From Oligoflexus sp. (GTDB taxonomy: Bacteria; Bdellovibrionota_B; Oligoflexia; Oligoflexales; Oligoflexaceae): 64,000 nt of DNA. Shown here piece by piece: positions 45,499 to 53,104 of this stretch; the first letter of the stretch is position 1, and every line of letters starts with the position of its first letter. The stretch lies in contig NZ_DASTAT010000062.1 in NCBI RefSeq assembly GCF_035712445.1, positions 1 through 64,000 on the forward strand, in the 5' to 3' direction. The notes beneath the pieces were generated by a model. It was not told the DNA's origin. It saw only the letters and a list, made by a program, of their open reading frames with translations, and ran no database searches. A program made the position numbers and the translations under genes.

Positions 45499-46274
45499 AG
45501 CAGCCGCCGGCCTGGCTTTCTGCGTTTCAGGGGCTTTTTTCCGAGGTGCTGCGAACGCCCTTGGATCATTCCCGTGGGACTTTGGAATCGCGTCTGCCTT
45601 CAGGCTGGAGAGGGCTTGAGGTCCAAGCGCGTTCGTATAGATCGGCGGAAGCCGGCGTTTCTGATTATCATCGGCAGTACTGGTTTCGCCTTCTGACGGT
45701 GCTGCAAAAGGATTTTCCTGTGACGGCGCGCCTTATGGGGCTTTGGAATTTTAACCTTTGGGCTCTGCGTTACCTGCTCGAAGTCCCGCCCACGGGACAT
45801 GATCTGGGAAAGATCCGGGAGTCTTTCGCAGGTTTTTTGAAGGATCAGGAGCTTTCCTTGATGCTCGTGCAGGCCGCGCAGCTGGATGATGCGCGAGCGG
45901 CGCTGCTGATGGCTCCTGATTATAAGCCGTGGAACGGGCAGAACGAAGATCATGCGCATCCGGAACGCATCCGCCTGAAGGCGGCCCCTCATTGGCGAAT
46001 CCTTCAGGAGGATTGGGCTTTGGTCGTCTGGGACGCGGGCGAAAAGATGCCGCAGAAACATGAAAGGTCCCAGGTCTGGCTCATACAAAAGGATGCCAAG
46101 GGTTTTACGTACCGTACGCTGCATCCGTTTCAGGCGCGGCTCTATGAACTTCTGACGGAAAATCCGATGGTGGAAGCTATTGGGAAACTGGAAAAGGAAG
46201 CGAAACCGGAGGCTGCGCAGGTTCAGAAATGGATGGCGTTGAGCGTGCAGTGGGGACTCTGGGCTTCGGAGTAA
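45495..46274 (+). CDS. bufC: DUF2063 partner protein of the MNIO enzyme (BufC-like)
   Basis: The protein is 259 aa. The ATG overlaps the MNIO stop (ATGA). The N-terminal half carries the DUF2063 DNA-binding-like fold pattern (LEVQARSYRSAEAGVSDYHRQYW, LTVLQKDFPVTARLMG, FNLWALRYLL); the C-terminal half matches the beta-rich extension of BufC proteins (WALVVWDAG, GFTYRTLHPFQARLYELL). In characterised bufferin and TglHI-type systems this partner presents the precursor leader to the MNIO enzyme. Last gene of the operon, followed by a bidirectional hairpin. Confidence 0.88.
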   Translation: MKQPPAWLSAFQGLFSEVLRTPLDHSRGTLESRLPSGWRGLEVQARSYRSAEAGVSDYHRQYWFRLLTVLQKDFPVTARLMGLWNFNLWALRYLLEVPPTGHDLGKIRESFAGFLKDQELSLMLVQAAQLDDARAALLMAPDYKPWNGQNEDHAHPERIRLKAAPHWRILQEDWALVVWDAGEKMPQKHERSQVWLIQKDAKGFTYRTLHPFQARLYELLTENPMVEAIGKLEKEAKPEAAQVQKWMALSVQWGLWASE

Positions 46275-46275
46275 A

Positions 46276-46308
46276 AAGCAGCGAAGTTTTCCCATAAGAA
46301 GACTTCGC
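46276..46308 (-). terminator. Terminator hairpin between convergent operons
   Basis: GCGAAGTTTTC (46281-46291), loop CCATAA, GAAGACTTCGC (46298-46308) forms an 11-bp stem with one G-T pair. On the minus strand a T5 run follows after three bases. It probably ends both the RiPP operon and the facing thioredoxin operon. Confidence 0.75.
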
Positions 46309-46333
46309 CGCCAATTGCTGAGTGCACTATCCC

Positions 46334-46696
46334 TTATGGCTTGGGAAGTTCGCGAAGAGATTTTTCAAAAGGCAGATTGCGAACACCAAAGGCGTTGGCA
46401 ATGGAATCGTCCTGGTCCAGAAAGCAGGTGGCCGAGGCCGCGCGATCTTTCAGATAGGTGCTGATGACTTTCTCGGCCTTGGCTTTTTCATCGGCTGCCG
46501 CGACGAAGACGGTATCCGCGATGCGATCAGCCGTGATGAAGCGGGAGCAGCTCGCGCACCAGGACGCGAAGAAGACGACGCGGGTGGCGGAAGCGGGCAG
46601 CGCGCTTTGAAATTCCTTGAACGTCACAGCGCGGCATTCCGCGGCTTCTGCGGCTCCTGAGAATAAGATGGTTAAAAGCAGAAGGGCTGTTTTCAT
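46334..46696 (-). CDS. Periplasmic thioredoxin-like protein with CASC motif
   Basis: The protein is 120 aa. A signal peptide (MKTALLLLTILFSGAAEA) precedes a short thioredoxin fold with the active-site motif in FFASWCASCSR and a possible second-site Cys (ATCFLD). The usual cis-Pro loop is NLPFEK. As the third gene of an operon with a YtkA-like protein and a CSSC-headed beta-barrel, it may reduce or transfer metal-binding Cys in the periplasm. Its start overlaps the preceding stop (ATGA). Confidence 0.78.
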   Translation of the reverse strand: MKTALLLLTILFSGAAEAAECRAVTFKEFQSALPASATRVVFFASWCASCSRFITADRIADTVFVAAADEKAKAEKVISTYLKDRAASATCFLDQDDSIANAFGVRNLPFEKSLRELPKP

Positions 46697-47583
46697 AAGG
46701 TCCTCATCCAGGCCAGGGTATAGGAGCGCGCGATGCTGGCATTTTTATTCGAGCCAAAGGCGGCTTTTTTGCTGAAGGTGAAGCGGAAATTATCATCTTC
46801 GACCCGCAGGGTTTCCAGCGTCAGGAAAAGATCATGGGATCTTTTGTCCGAGGGAATGGGCGAGGCTTCGCCATCGAGTTTGATGCCGCCTCGTTTTTCC
46901 TGCACCGCGCCGCCGATGATTTTAAAAGACTCCATGGGTTTGGCGCCGACCGTGCCGATCCATTTTTGGGTGGATCCCATCTGCAGGCGACCGCTGCGGG
47001 TGTCCTCTTCCCAGGGCCTTGATATGAGAAAGCTGCCGCCGAAGAGCACGGGCAGCATTCCAAACCAGACGTCGGCGCCGGCGAAGGTTTCATCGTAACC
47101 GGCCCCGAAGGAATCGAGGTTATAAAGCTCCTCGGAATCCTGAAGGCTCCGGGTGGTTTGAAAACGATGGGAAAGAACGAACTGCACCTGGGGAATCCAG
47201 GGCTCGGTCACATCCTGGAGCCAGGCCGTCCAGCGAAGATTGGCCGTCGTATCGGTGAGGCCGGTTTTGCGGCGGTCGCCTTTGCGATTTTCACCGATGC
47301 CGCTGTCGAGGCTGACGAAGAGACCCGAAGTCAGACGATGCGCATAGGCCAGTTCGAGTTTGGTTTTTTGATCGGGTCCATAGTCCTTGCGAATGCGGCC
47401 GCGCTCATCGACGTTTTGAAAACCGTCGGCAAGGCCAAGGCCGAAATAAAACTTGCCGCGTTCCAGGGGATTCAGGATCACGGGATCCGCCGCGCCGCTG
47501 CCGCAGGACGAGCAGGCCCAGGAGCGGGAGGCGGTCAAGGCTCCTGCGCAGGCGATCGTGAAAAGGATCTTATTCCACTTCAT
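46693..47583 (-). CDS. Outer-membrane beta-barrel protein with N-terminal CSSCGSG motif
   Basis: The protein is 296 aa. A signal peptide ends near RSWA and the mature protein starts with CSSCGSGAADPVILNPLE, a conserved head with a Cys pair. The rest alternates hydrophobic residues in strands (KFYFGLGLADGF, KLELAYAHRLTSGLFVSLDSG, QVQFVLSHRF, YTLAWMRTL) as in a 10- to 12-strand barrel. The Cys pair so near the mature N-terminus could bind copper or be the client of the neighbouring thioredoxin. Overlaps the genes on both sides, so strict coexpression is expected. Confidence 0.7.
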   Translation of the reverse strand: MKWNKILFTIACAGALTASRSWACSSCGSGAADPVILNPLERGKFYFGLGLADGFQNVDERGRIRKDYGPDQKTKLELAYAHRLTSGLFVSLDSGIGENRKGDRRKTGLTDTTANLRWTAWLQDVTEPWIPQVQFVLSHRFQTTRSLQDSEELYNLDSFGAGYDETFAGADVWFGMLPVLFGGSFLISRPWEEDTRSGRLQMGSTQKWIGTVGAKPMESFKIIGGAVQEKRGGIKLDGEASPIPSDKRSHDLFLTLETLRVEDDNFRFTFSKKAAFGSNKNASIARSYTLAWMRTL

Positions 47584-48037
47584 GGTCGATACTCACGCGG
47601 ACGTGATCCGCCACACCGTTGGCCTCGACATCGAGGTCAACCACCCAGGAGCCGGCTGAGCCGCCCATGGAAAAAAAGATGCGGCTCACTGTCCAGTGGC
47701 CTGGTTCTTTTTGCTCGATCACCATGTCTTTTTCCTTGATGGAAGGATGCCCCATGGTGGCCATGTAAAGATGGAAGCGAAGCAGACGGCTGCTCGCAAG
47801 CGGCTGACCGTCGGGAGTCAGAAGGTGGACCTCGGCGCTGTTATCGAACGACTGCGAAACGGGAGGATTGTTCCAAACGATCTTCGCCGCGAAAAGATTC
47901 TGATCGCTGGGAAGAAAGCCGGACATCGGCGATTGATCCGCAGAGGGAACGGGACCGGGATTGTCATCGCTGCTTGGACTGCCTGAACCGCAGGAAAAAG
48001 CGGTCGCGATAAGAAGGCTCAAGAGGACTGGTTTCAT
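47570..48037 (-). CDS. YtkA/FixH-like lipoprotein
   Basis: The protein is 155 aa. Start 48037 has AAGGAG 6 nt upstream and gives a lipoprotein signal with lipobox AFSC; the longer frame to 48151 runs into the divergent gene. A beta-sandwich of YtkA/FixH type spans about 50-155 (AEVHLLTPDGQPL, RLLRFHLYMATMGHPS, GHWTVSRIFFSMGGSWVVDLDV-like strands). HxxMxxMGH is a plausible copper site seen in several copper-chaperone-like domains. First gene of the operon with the beta-barrel and thioredoxin. Confidence 0.75.
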   Translation of the reverse strand: MKPVLLSLLIATAFSCGSGSPSSDDNPGPVPSADQSPMSGFLPSDQNLFAAKIVWNNPPVSQSFDNSAEVHLLTPDGQPLASSRLLRFHLYMATMGHPSIKEKDMVIEQKEPGHWTVSRIFFSMGGSAGSWVVDLDVEANGVADHVRVSIDHEVE

Positions 48038-48134
48038 GCCATCTCCTTTCGAAACGTGGCTCTCTGGATATAAAGGAAAATGAAGGAAGGACCAATGCAG
48101 CGAATTGTTGCAGGTCAGGAGGCACAGGGCCGAC

Positions 48135-48644
48135 ATGAATAAGCTTCTCATTCTCGAAGATGATGACCTGCTGCGGGAAATCCTGCGCGAATCGTTTCGT
48201 GAGCGCGGCTATGCCGTCGAGGATTATCCGGGACTCAAGGCCATGACAGCACCCGATGATTTCGTGCCGACGCATGCGATCATTGATCTGAAAATGCAGG
48301 GTGAAAGCGGTCTGGATGCGCTCGCTTCACTCAAAGAGAAATATCCCGATTGCCGGATGATTATCCTGACGGGATATGGAAGCATAGCCACGGCTGTGCA
48401 GGCTATCAAGCTGGGCGCGATGAATTATATCTGTAAACCTGCGACGTTGGATGAAATCGAGTGCGCGTTTCGCGAGACGGCGATGCCGGCTTGGGATGCG
48501 GTGGAACGTCCCCGGCTTCATGAACACGAACGCGAATATATTGAAAAAGTTTTGCAGGATGTCGCGGGCAATGTCTCGCGTGCGGCGCGCGTGCTCGGCA
48601 TTCATCGGCAGAGCCTCCAGCGAAAACTGCGCAAATATACTTGA
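48135..48644 (+). CDS. Response regulator of the RegA/PrrA/ActR family
   Basis: The protein is 169 aa. The receiver domain has acidic pair EDDD, phospho-acceptor Asp51 (IIDLKM), Thr in ILTGYG and Lys in YICKPATLDE. A short linker leads to a Fis-type HTH (AARVLGIHRQSLQRKLRKY). This compact REC-Fis layout is typical of the redox-responsive RegA/PrrA/ActR family, usually paired with a RegB/PrrB kinase; none is adjacent. It is divergent from the YtkA operon with about 97 bases between starts, so it may regulate the metal-handling genes. A good ribosome-binding site is lacking (AGGG at 6 nt). Confidence 0.87.
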   Translation: MNKLLILEDDDLLREILRESFRERGYAVEDYPGLKAMTAPDDFVPTHAIIDLKMQGESGLDALASLKEKYPDCRMIILTGYGSIATAVQAIKLGAMNYICKPATLDEIECAFRETAMPAWDAVERPRLHEHEREYIEKVLQDVAGNVSRAARVLGIHRQSLQRKLRKYT

Positions 48645-48800
48645 AGGATATCCCGCAGGAAAAGCCTCACTGTGCAGGATTTGGTCCCCCCTCTTCCTGG
48701 GGCATGCCGCTAAGTTTGCGGGATTCATTGCCCTTATCGGCCGCCTTCCATGGCGCGAGTCTTGCTTTTATTTCATCAGTCTAAAAAAATGGAGAGGCTT

Positions 48801-49133
48801 ATGCAGCACAAAGATACCGCTGTCTGCGGACAGGCACAGGAGTCTTTAGAACAAAACGTGTGCGCACGCTGTGATCGCCGTCGGCTTTGTGGACACCTGG
48901 CCGAGGCCATGGCGATCCTGAAGACGCAGCCTTCGGTGCTGGTGGATCTGCATCAGGTGCGGGCGCGCAATGCCCTACAGAAGCGCCTCGATTCCTATGA
49001 ATACGCCTATCCTATCAGTCTGGAATTTTGTCAATTTTCGCGGATAAGCGCCAACGAAGCCAGGCAGATCCTCTTTCGTGCCCGCGATCTGAGCGTGGCC
49101 TGGACGGAAATGGGGGCGCTGGAAACACCGTGA
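48801..49133 (+). CDS. Small Cys-containing hypothetical protein
   Basis: The protein is 110 aa if it starts at 48801 (GGAG 6 nt upstream); ATGs at 48750 and 48789 are alternatives. The N-terminal part has four Cys (VCGQ, CARCDRRRLCGH) that could bind a metal or Fe-S cluster; the rest is helical and charged. No family recognised. Its position just after the response regulator gene and before the dihaem lipoprotein suggests membership of the redox neighbourhood. Confidence 0.5.
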   Translation: MQHKDTAVCGQAQESLEQNVCARCDRRRLCGHLAEAMAILKTQPSVLVDLHQVRARNALQKRLDSYEYAYPISLEFCQFSRISANEARQILFRARDLSVAWTEMGALETP

Positions 49134-49192
49134 TCCGGTTTATCCTGTTATCATGGAGACTGATGATCATCGCGGTCGGGATGGAGTGATGG

Positions 49193-50686
49193 ATGATGGG
49201 CAGGCACTATTTTTTAATATTGGGAATGATCCTGGGCACCGCAGGCTGCGTTCGCGGCGCGAAAAAAAATGAGGCTCAGGAGAGCAGCGTCGGTCGCTGG
49301 TATGCCGTCGAGCGGGATGTGCCGCCACTGGAGTTGAAATATCACAGCGTGCTGGCGCCTTTTCCCAAAGGCGAGGAGATGCGCCAGCGGCTCTGCTTTG
49401 GCTTTGATGCGCAGCGCGCCCAGGACTTTGATAAGGTTCGGCAGGCTTTCTGCCAGGCCGAACCGCCTAAAATTACGAGTCTGCGTGAGCTGCAGGCCGC
49501 ACTTGGATTGGCGATTCCCGATGCGACTCCCGCGGGCCGTGACTCCAACGGCAAGCCCGGAGTTACGCCGGGATGGGCTTTGACAGGCCATTCCACCTCG
49601 CTCGTGGCGCGCTTCGTATCACCGATCAACCCGCGGGTTCTGCTCTTCACAGCCCCGAAGGATGCCGCGACGCCGATCCCGGACTTCGTGGTCCTTGGTT
49701 TTGTACGCGGAGATCAATTCGTGGAGCTGATCGCGCGGGAACCCAGGTCGGGTCAGTTGAATTTTTTCCTTGTTGAGTTCACGCAGGCCTGCAATCAAGG
49801 CGGTCATTGCTCAACGGGGCATCTTCAGTCTTCGGCTATAGAAAGCAACTGGACCTCGCTGACTGTGTATGAAGACAGTCTGCTTGCGAACACGGTCTTT
49901 GACTGCACGCATTGCCATCAACCGGAAGGGCCGAATTCCAAAAAGATCCTGCGTCTTCAGGAAAACGAGCAGCCGTGGTCGCATTTTTTCCGCGATGATA
50001 CCAAAGGCCAGGAGCTTATCCAGATCTTCAAAGATTTCCACGGACCGGATGAAGGCGTCGGCGGAATTCCCCCGCAGCTGGTCGCATCCTCGGATCCTGA
50101 AAAACTCGTGTGGCTCCTGAAAGCCAATGGCTTTGGTGAGCAGCCCAATAGTTTTTCCGCGGGCGCGATCGAAGCGGAAGTGGCTGCGAAAAAGGGCCCC
50201 GGTCCGATCTGGAACGCCGGCTGGGAAAAATTCTTGAAGGGTGAGACGATTGCCTTCCCCTCGTTTGCGAATTCCATTCTGAATGACAGTAAATTACCGG
50301 ATATCAAAGGCAAATGGCAGGCGGCCAGGAGCAAGGGGAGCTGGGATGAAGCCCCCGATCTGCGCGAGGCCCTGGATGATCGTCTGGCTCCGAGTTATGG
50401 AGCGAGGGCCCCATTGAATGCGACCGGCCCCGAGCTGGTGGCGCTTGCCTGTCAGCGCTGTCATAATGAGAAACTGGATAGCAATCTCGGCAAGTCCCTT
50501 TTCCGCGCCGATCAGAAGGCCAAGGATCGGAGTGCGTTCAATACTAAAAACGCCATAGACCGTCTGGAAATTCTGCGCAAGGATCCCTCCAATCCTTTGG
50601 CCATGCCTCCGCGACTTTTCATGGATCTGACGTCCGAAGAAATTGACCTGATCATCCTGGAGCTCAAAGCCGGACGTGAGCTTTAA
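49193..50686 (+). CDS. Dihaem cytochrome-like lipoprotein
   Basis: The protein is 497 aa. A lipoprotein signal with lipobox TAGC leads a large domain with two haem c motifs, CTHCH (238-242) and CQRCH (420-424), plus Met-Pro pairs (LAMPPRLFMDL) that could be axial ligands. GGAG precedes the first ATG. Spacing of motifs does not match a standard dihaem peroxidase; no family is recognised. It is presumably an outer-membrane or periplasmic electron carrier or oxidoreductase. A similar single-haem style is seen in the RiPP precursor. Confidence 0.75.
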   Translation: MMGRHYFLILGMILGTAGCVRGAKKNEAQESSVGRWYAVERDVPPLELKYHSVLAPFPKGEEMRQRLCFGFDAQRAQDFDKVRQAFCQAEPPKITSLRELQAALGLAIPDATPAGRDSNGKPGVTPGWALTGHSTSLVARFVSPINPRVLLFTAPKDAATPIPDFVVLGFVRGDQFVELIAREPRSGQLNFFLVEFTQACNQGGHCSTGHLQSSAIESNWTSLTVYEDSLLANTVFDCTHCHQPEGPNSKKILRLQENEQPWSHFFRDDTKGQELIQIFKDFHGPDEGVGGIPPQLVASSDPEKLVWLLKANGFGEQPNSFSAGAIEAEVAAKKGPGPIWNAGWEKFLKGETIAFPSFANSILNDSKLPDIKGKWQAARSKGSWDEAPDLREALDDRLAPSYGARAPLNATGPELVALACQRCHNEKLDSNLGKSLFRADQKAKDRSAFNTKNAIDRLEILRKDPSNPLAMPPRLFMDLTSEEIDLIILELKAGREL

Positions 50687-50740
50687 AAGTCCATAACCCC
50701 TGGGTATTCTTTCTTGCACATTCCTGTTAAGGTGAAGGCC

Positions 50741-50774
50741 ACGCATCGGGATACCGATGCGTCTCCGCATTTTT
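50741..50774 (+). terminator. Hairpin with delayed T-tract
   Basis: ACGCATCGG, loop GATA, CCGATGCGT is a perfect 9-bp stem; a T5 run follows after seven bases and the next start codon lies 20 bases on. It may be a terminator or a leader structure for the metalloprotease gene. Confidence 0.5.
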
Positions 50775-50794
50775 AACGTAAAAGGATGTTCACG

Positions 50795-52765
50795 ATGCTG
50801 TTCCGTTCCTCATGGCCCGCAATTTTCACGGGGCTCCTGGCATTCTCCTGCACGTCGGTGCCCAAGGACAGCCGCAAGGCTGAAACCTCTTCCTATACCG
50901 GACTGGATCGCAAGGAATTCAATCGGCTCGCCGTGCGCCTGAATCTGCCTTTGCTTTGGGATAATGATGCCAATAACAATGGGGCCGTAGATCCCGCTGA
51001 AGTGCGGACGCTGCGCTTTTACCCGACTCAGCCGGCATGGACGGACGGCGGAAGTTTCACGCCCGCCTTTGTCAAAGCCTTTGCCGACATCAAGGCCCTG
51101 GCTGCGCGGGGACCCGCCTCAGATGAGCGTTTGCGCCTGATCGAAGAGGATCTGGACAAGGGTTTGCCGACTGTTATTGACAACGATTTGACGAAGCTCA
51201 ATGCCAGTGAGAAAGCTTTCGCTGCCAGCATGCTGAAGCTTGCCGAAAAGATTGATGCCCTTTATGCGAGGCAGGCCGGGCTCGATGCCGTCCGGGGCCT
51301 CGTGCCCAAGGATGAAGCGAGCAGCCAGAGTCTATTCCGCCGTAACTGGGGACCGAGGTGCCGCTCGCCGCAGCTGGAAAATGAGCCCAAGTGCACAGCG
51401 ATCCCCGGCATGACCGAAGTTCCTGTCGATATTTATCCCGCCGCTCTGCAAAAAAGCGCCGACTTCTGTCTGAACCTGGAAAAAGACCCGAAAAATGTGG
51501 ACCTGATGAGTCCCTTCACAGTCGTTCGTGAAGAGAAGGGGCAGCTGACGGCCGTGCCTTACACCAAGGCCTATCAGGACCTCATGAGCGATATCGCGAA
51601 GGATCTGGAAGCCGCCGCAGGCCTTCTGGACGAGAATGAAGCCGCTTTGAAGAAATACGTGCTGGCGGCGGCCGGAAGTTTTCGCAGCAACGATTGGGTG
51701 CCGGCGGATGAAGCCTGGTCACGGATGTCGGCGACCAATTCACGCTTCTATCTTAGGGTCGGTCCGGATGAAACCTACTGGGAACCCTGTTCGCGCAAGG
51801 CCGGCTTTCATATGACCTTTGCCCTGATCAACAAGGATTCCCTGAAGTGGCAGGAGACGCTGACGCCCGGACTGCAGTCGATGGAAGAGGACATCGCCAA
51901 ACTCATTGGAGCCCCTTATAAGGCCCGCAAGGTTTCCTTTCATCTGCCTGACTTCATCGATATCATCGTCAATGCCGGTGATGATCGCGACGCCTTCGGC
52001 TTGACCGTGGGCCAAAGTCTGCCGAACTGGGGACCGGTTGCCAATGAAGGCCGGGGCCGCACGGTCGCGATGAGCAATGTGTACTTGGATACGGACAGCA
52101 AACTGATGCTGCGGCAGCGGGCGGAGTCGCTCTTCGCGAAGGAGGACCTCGTGAACCTGACCGATGACAAGCAGGTCAGCATCATCAATACTATCCTGCA
52201 TGAGATCAATCATAACCTTGGACCCTCGCATGAGTATGCGTATCGGGGCAAGCGCGATGGCGAACTCTTTGGCGGTCAGCTGGCGTCGATGCTGGAAGAA
52301 CTGAAGGCGCAGACCAGCGGACTTTATTTCATTGATGCCCTGCATCAAAAAGGTTTTATCAACGATCAAACCGCTCGCGGACTTTATATGGACAGCGTGC
52401 TCTGGGCCTTCGGTCATATCTCGCAGGGGATGTGGACGGCGCGGAAGGAGCGCAAGGCTTACAGTCAGCTGGCGGCGATCCAGCTTGGGCTGCTTTTGAA
52501 AGAGAAAGCCGTGACCTTCAATCCTGATGGTGTGGCCGCCAATGGCAAGGATAAGGGCACCTTCCATATTGATTTTGCGAAGATGCATCCGACCCTTGTG
52601 AAGATGGCCCGGGACATCGGTCGAGTCAAGGCGAAGGGCGATAAGAAAAAAGCCGAGGAATGGACCCGCGACTACGTGGATGGCAATGCGAAGCTCCGGG
52701 ATCTCATTACGGAACGCTACCTCCGTTATCCGAAACAAAGTTTTGTTTACGCCGTTGAAATCTGA
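50795..52765 (+). CDS. M49/DPP III-like metallopeptidase lipoprotein with an EF-hand
   Basis: The protein is 656 aa. Start 50795 has AAAGG 8 nt upstream; ATG 50786 has zero spacing. Lipobox AFSC. Residues 58-69 fit an EF-hand Ca2+ loop exactly (DANNNGAVDPAE). The zinc motif is HEINH at 469-473, in ILHEINHNLGPSHEY, without the extra residue of the HExxGH motif of true dipeptidyl peptidase III. A later GELFGGQLASMLEELKAQ supplies a Glu-rich helix like the M49 third ligand. It is best viewed as a distant M49-type, membrane-anchored peptidase. Followed 21 bases later by the small helical protein gene. Confidence 0.75.
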   Translation: MLFRSSWPAIFTGLLAFSCTSVPKDSRKAETSSYTGLDRKEFNRLAVRLNLPLLWDNDANNNGAVDPAEVRTLRFYPTQPAWTDGGSFTPAFVKAFADIKALAARGPASDERLRLIEEDLDKGLPTVIDNDLTKLNASEKAFAASMLKLAEKIDALYARQAGLDAVRGLVPKDEASSQSLFRRNWGPRCRSPQLENEPKCTAIPGMTEVPVDIYPAALQKSADFCLNLEKDPKNVDLMSPFTVVREEKGQLTAVPYTKAYQDLMSDIAKDLEAAAGLLDENEAALKKYVLAAAGSFRSNDWVPADEAWSRMSATNSRFYLRVGPDETYWEPCSRKAGFHMTFALINKDSLKWQETLTPGLQSMEEDIAKLIGAPYKARKVSFHLPDFIDIIVNAGDDRDAFGLTVGQSLPNWGPVANEGRGRTVAMSNVYLDTDSKLMLRQRAESLFAKEDLVNLTDDKQVSIINTILHEINHNLGPSHEYAYRGKRDGELFGGQLASMLEELKAQTSGLYFIDALHQKGFINDQTARGLYMDSVLWAFGHISQGMWTARKERKAYSQLAAIQLGLLLKEKAVTFNPDGVAANGKDKGTFHIDFAKMHPTLVKMARDIGRVKAKGDKKKAEEWTRDYVDGNAKLRDLITERYLRYPKQSFVYAVEI

Positions 52766-52786
52766 GCTGTTGGAAGGAGTATGCCC

Positions 52787-53104
52787 ATGGATCTACTGAA
52801 CGCTATCATCGACACCACCAAGCAGATCGCCGGAGACGCCATTGCGCAAAAGGCCGGCGCCCACACCGAGCAAAGCGCGGACACGGTCTTTGAAGTCTTT
52901 CTTCACTGGTTCAATGCCATGGAAGAGGAGCATAAGGCGGAGTTCATCACCATCATCAAATCGGTAGCCGGTTCCCTTTCGGGAAAAGGCGAGAGCATTG
53001 AAAACATCTGGGGGCAATTCAAGGATAACGAAATGGTGCGGCAATGGATAGGAAGCTTGTCCCAGCAGCTCGTCAAGCGCCTGACCCAGGAGTTTTTGTC
53101 TTAA
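52787..53104 (+). CDS. Small helical protein, paralogue of the 8.2-kb gene
   Basis: The protein is 105 aa. GGAAGGAG precedes ATG 52787 by about 7 nt; the ATG at 52781 is too close. Predicted helical and cytoplasmic. It aligns over its C-terminal two-thirds with 8168-8488, both having an IW/VW-Q-x core followed by an amphipathic helix ending in QLVKRL or NLIKAI. The family is not recognised. It probably forms an operon with the M49-like gene and its last four bases overlap the facing GGDEF gene. Confidence 0.65.
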   Translation: MDLLNAIIDTTKQIAGDAIAQKAGAHTEQSADTVFEVFLHWFNAMEEEHKAEFITIIKSVAGSLSGKGESIENIWGQFKDNEMVRQWIGSLSQQLVKRLTQEFLS

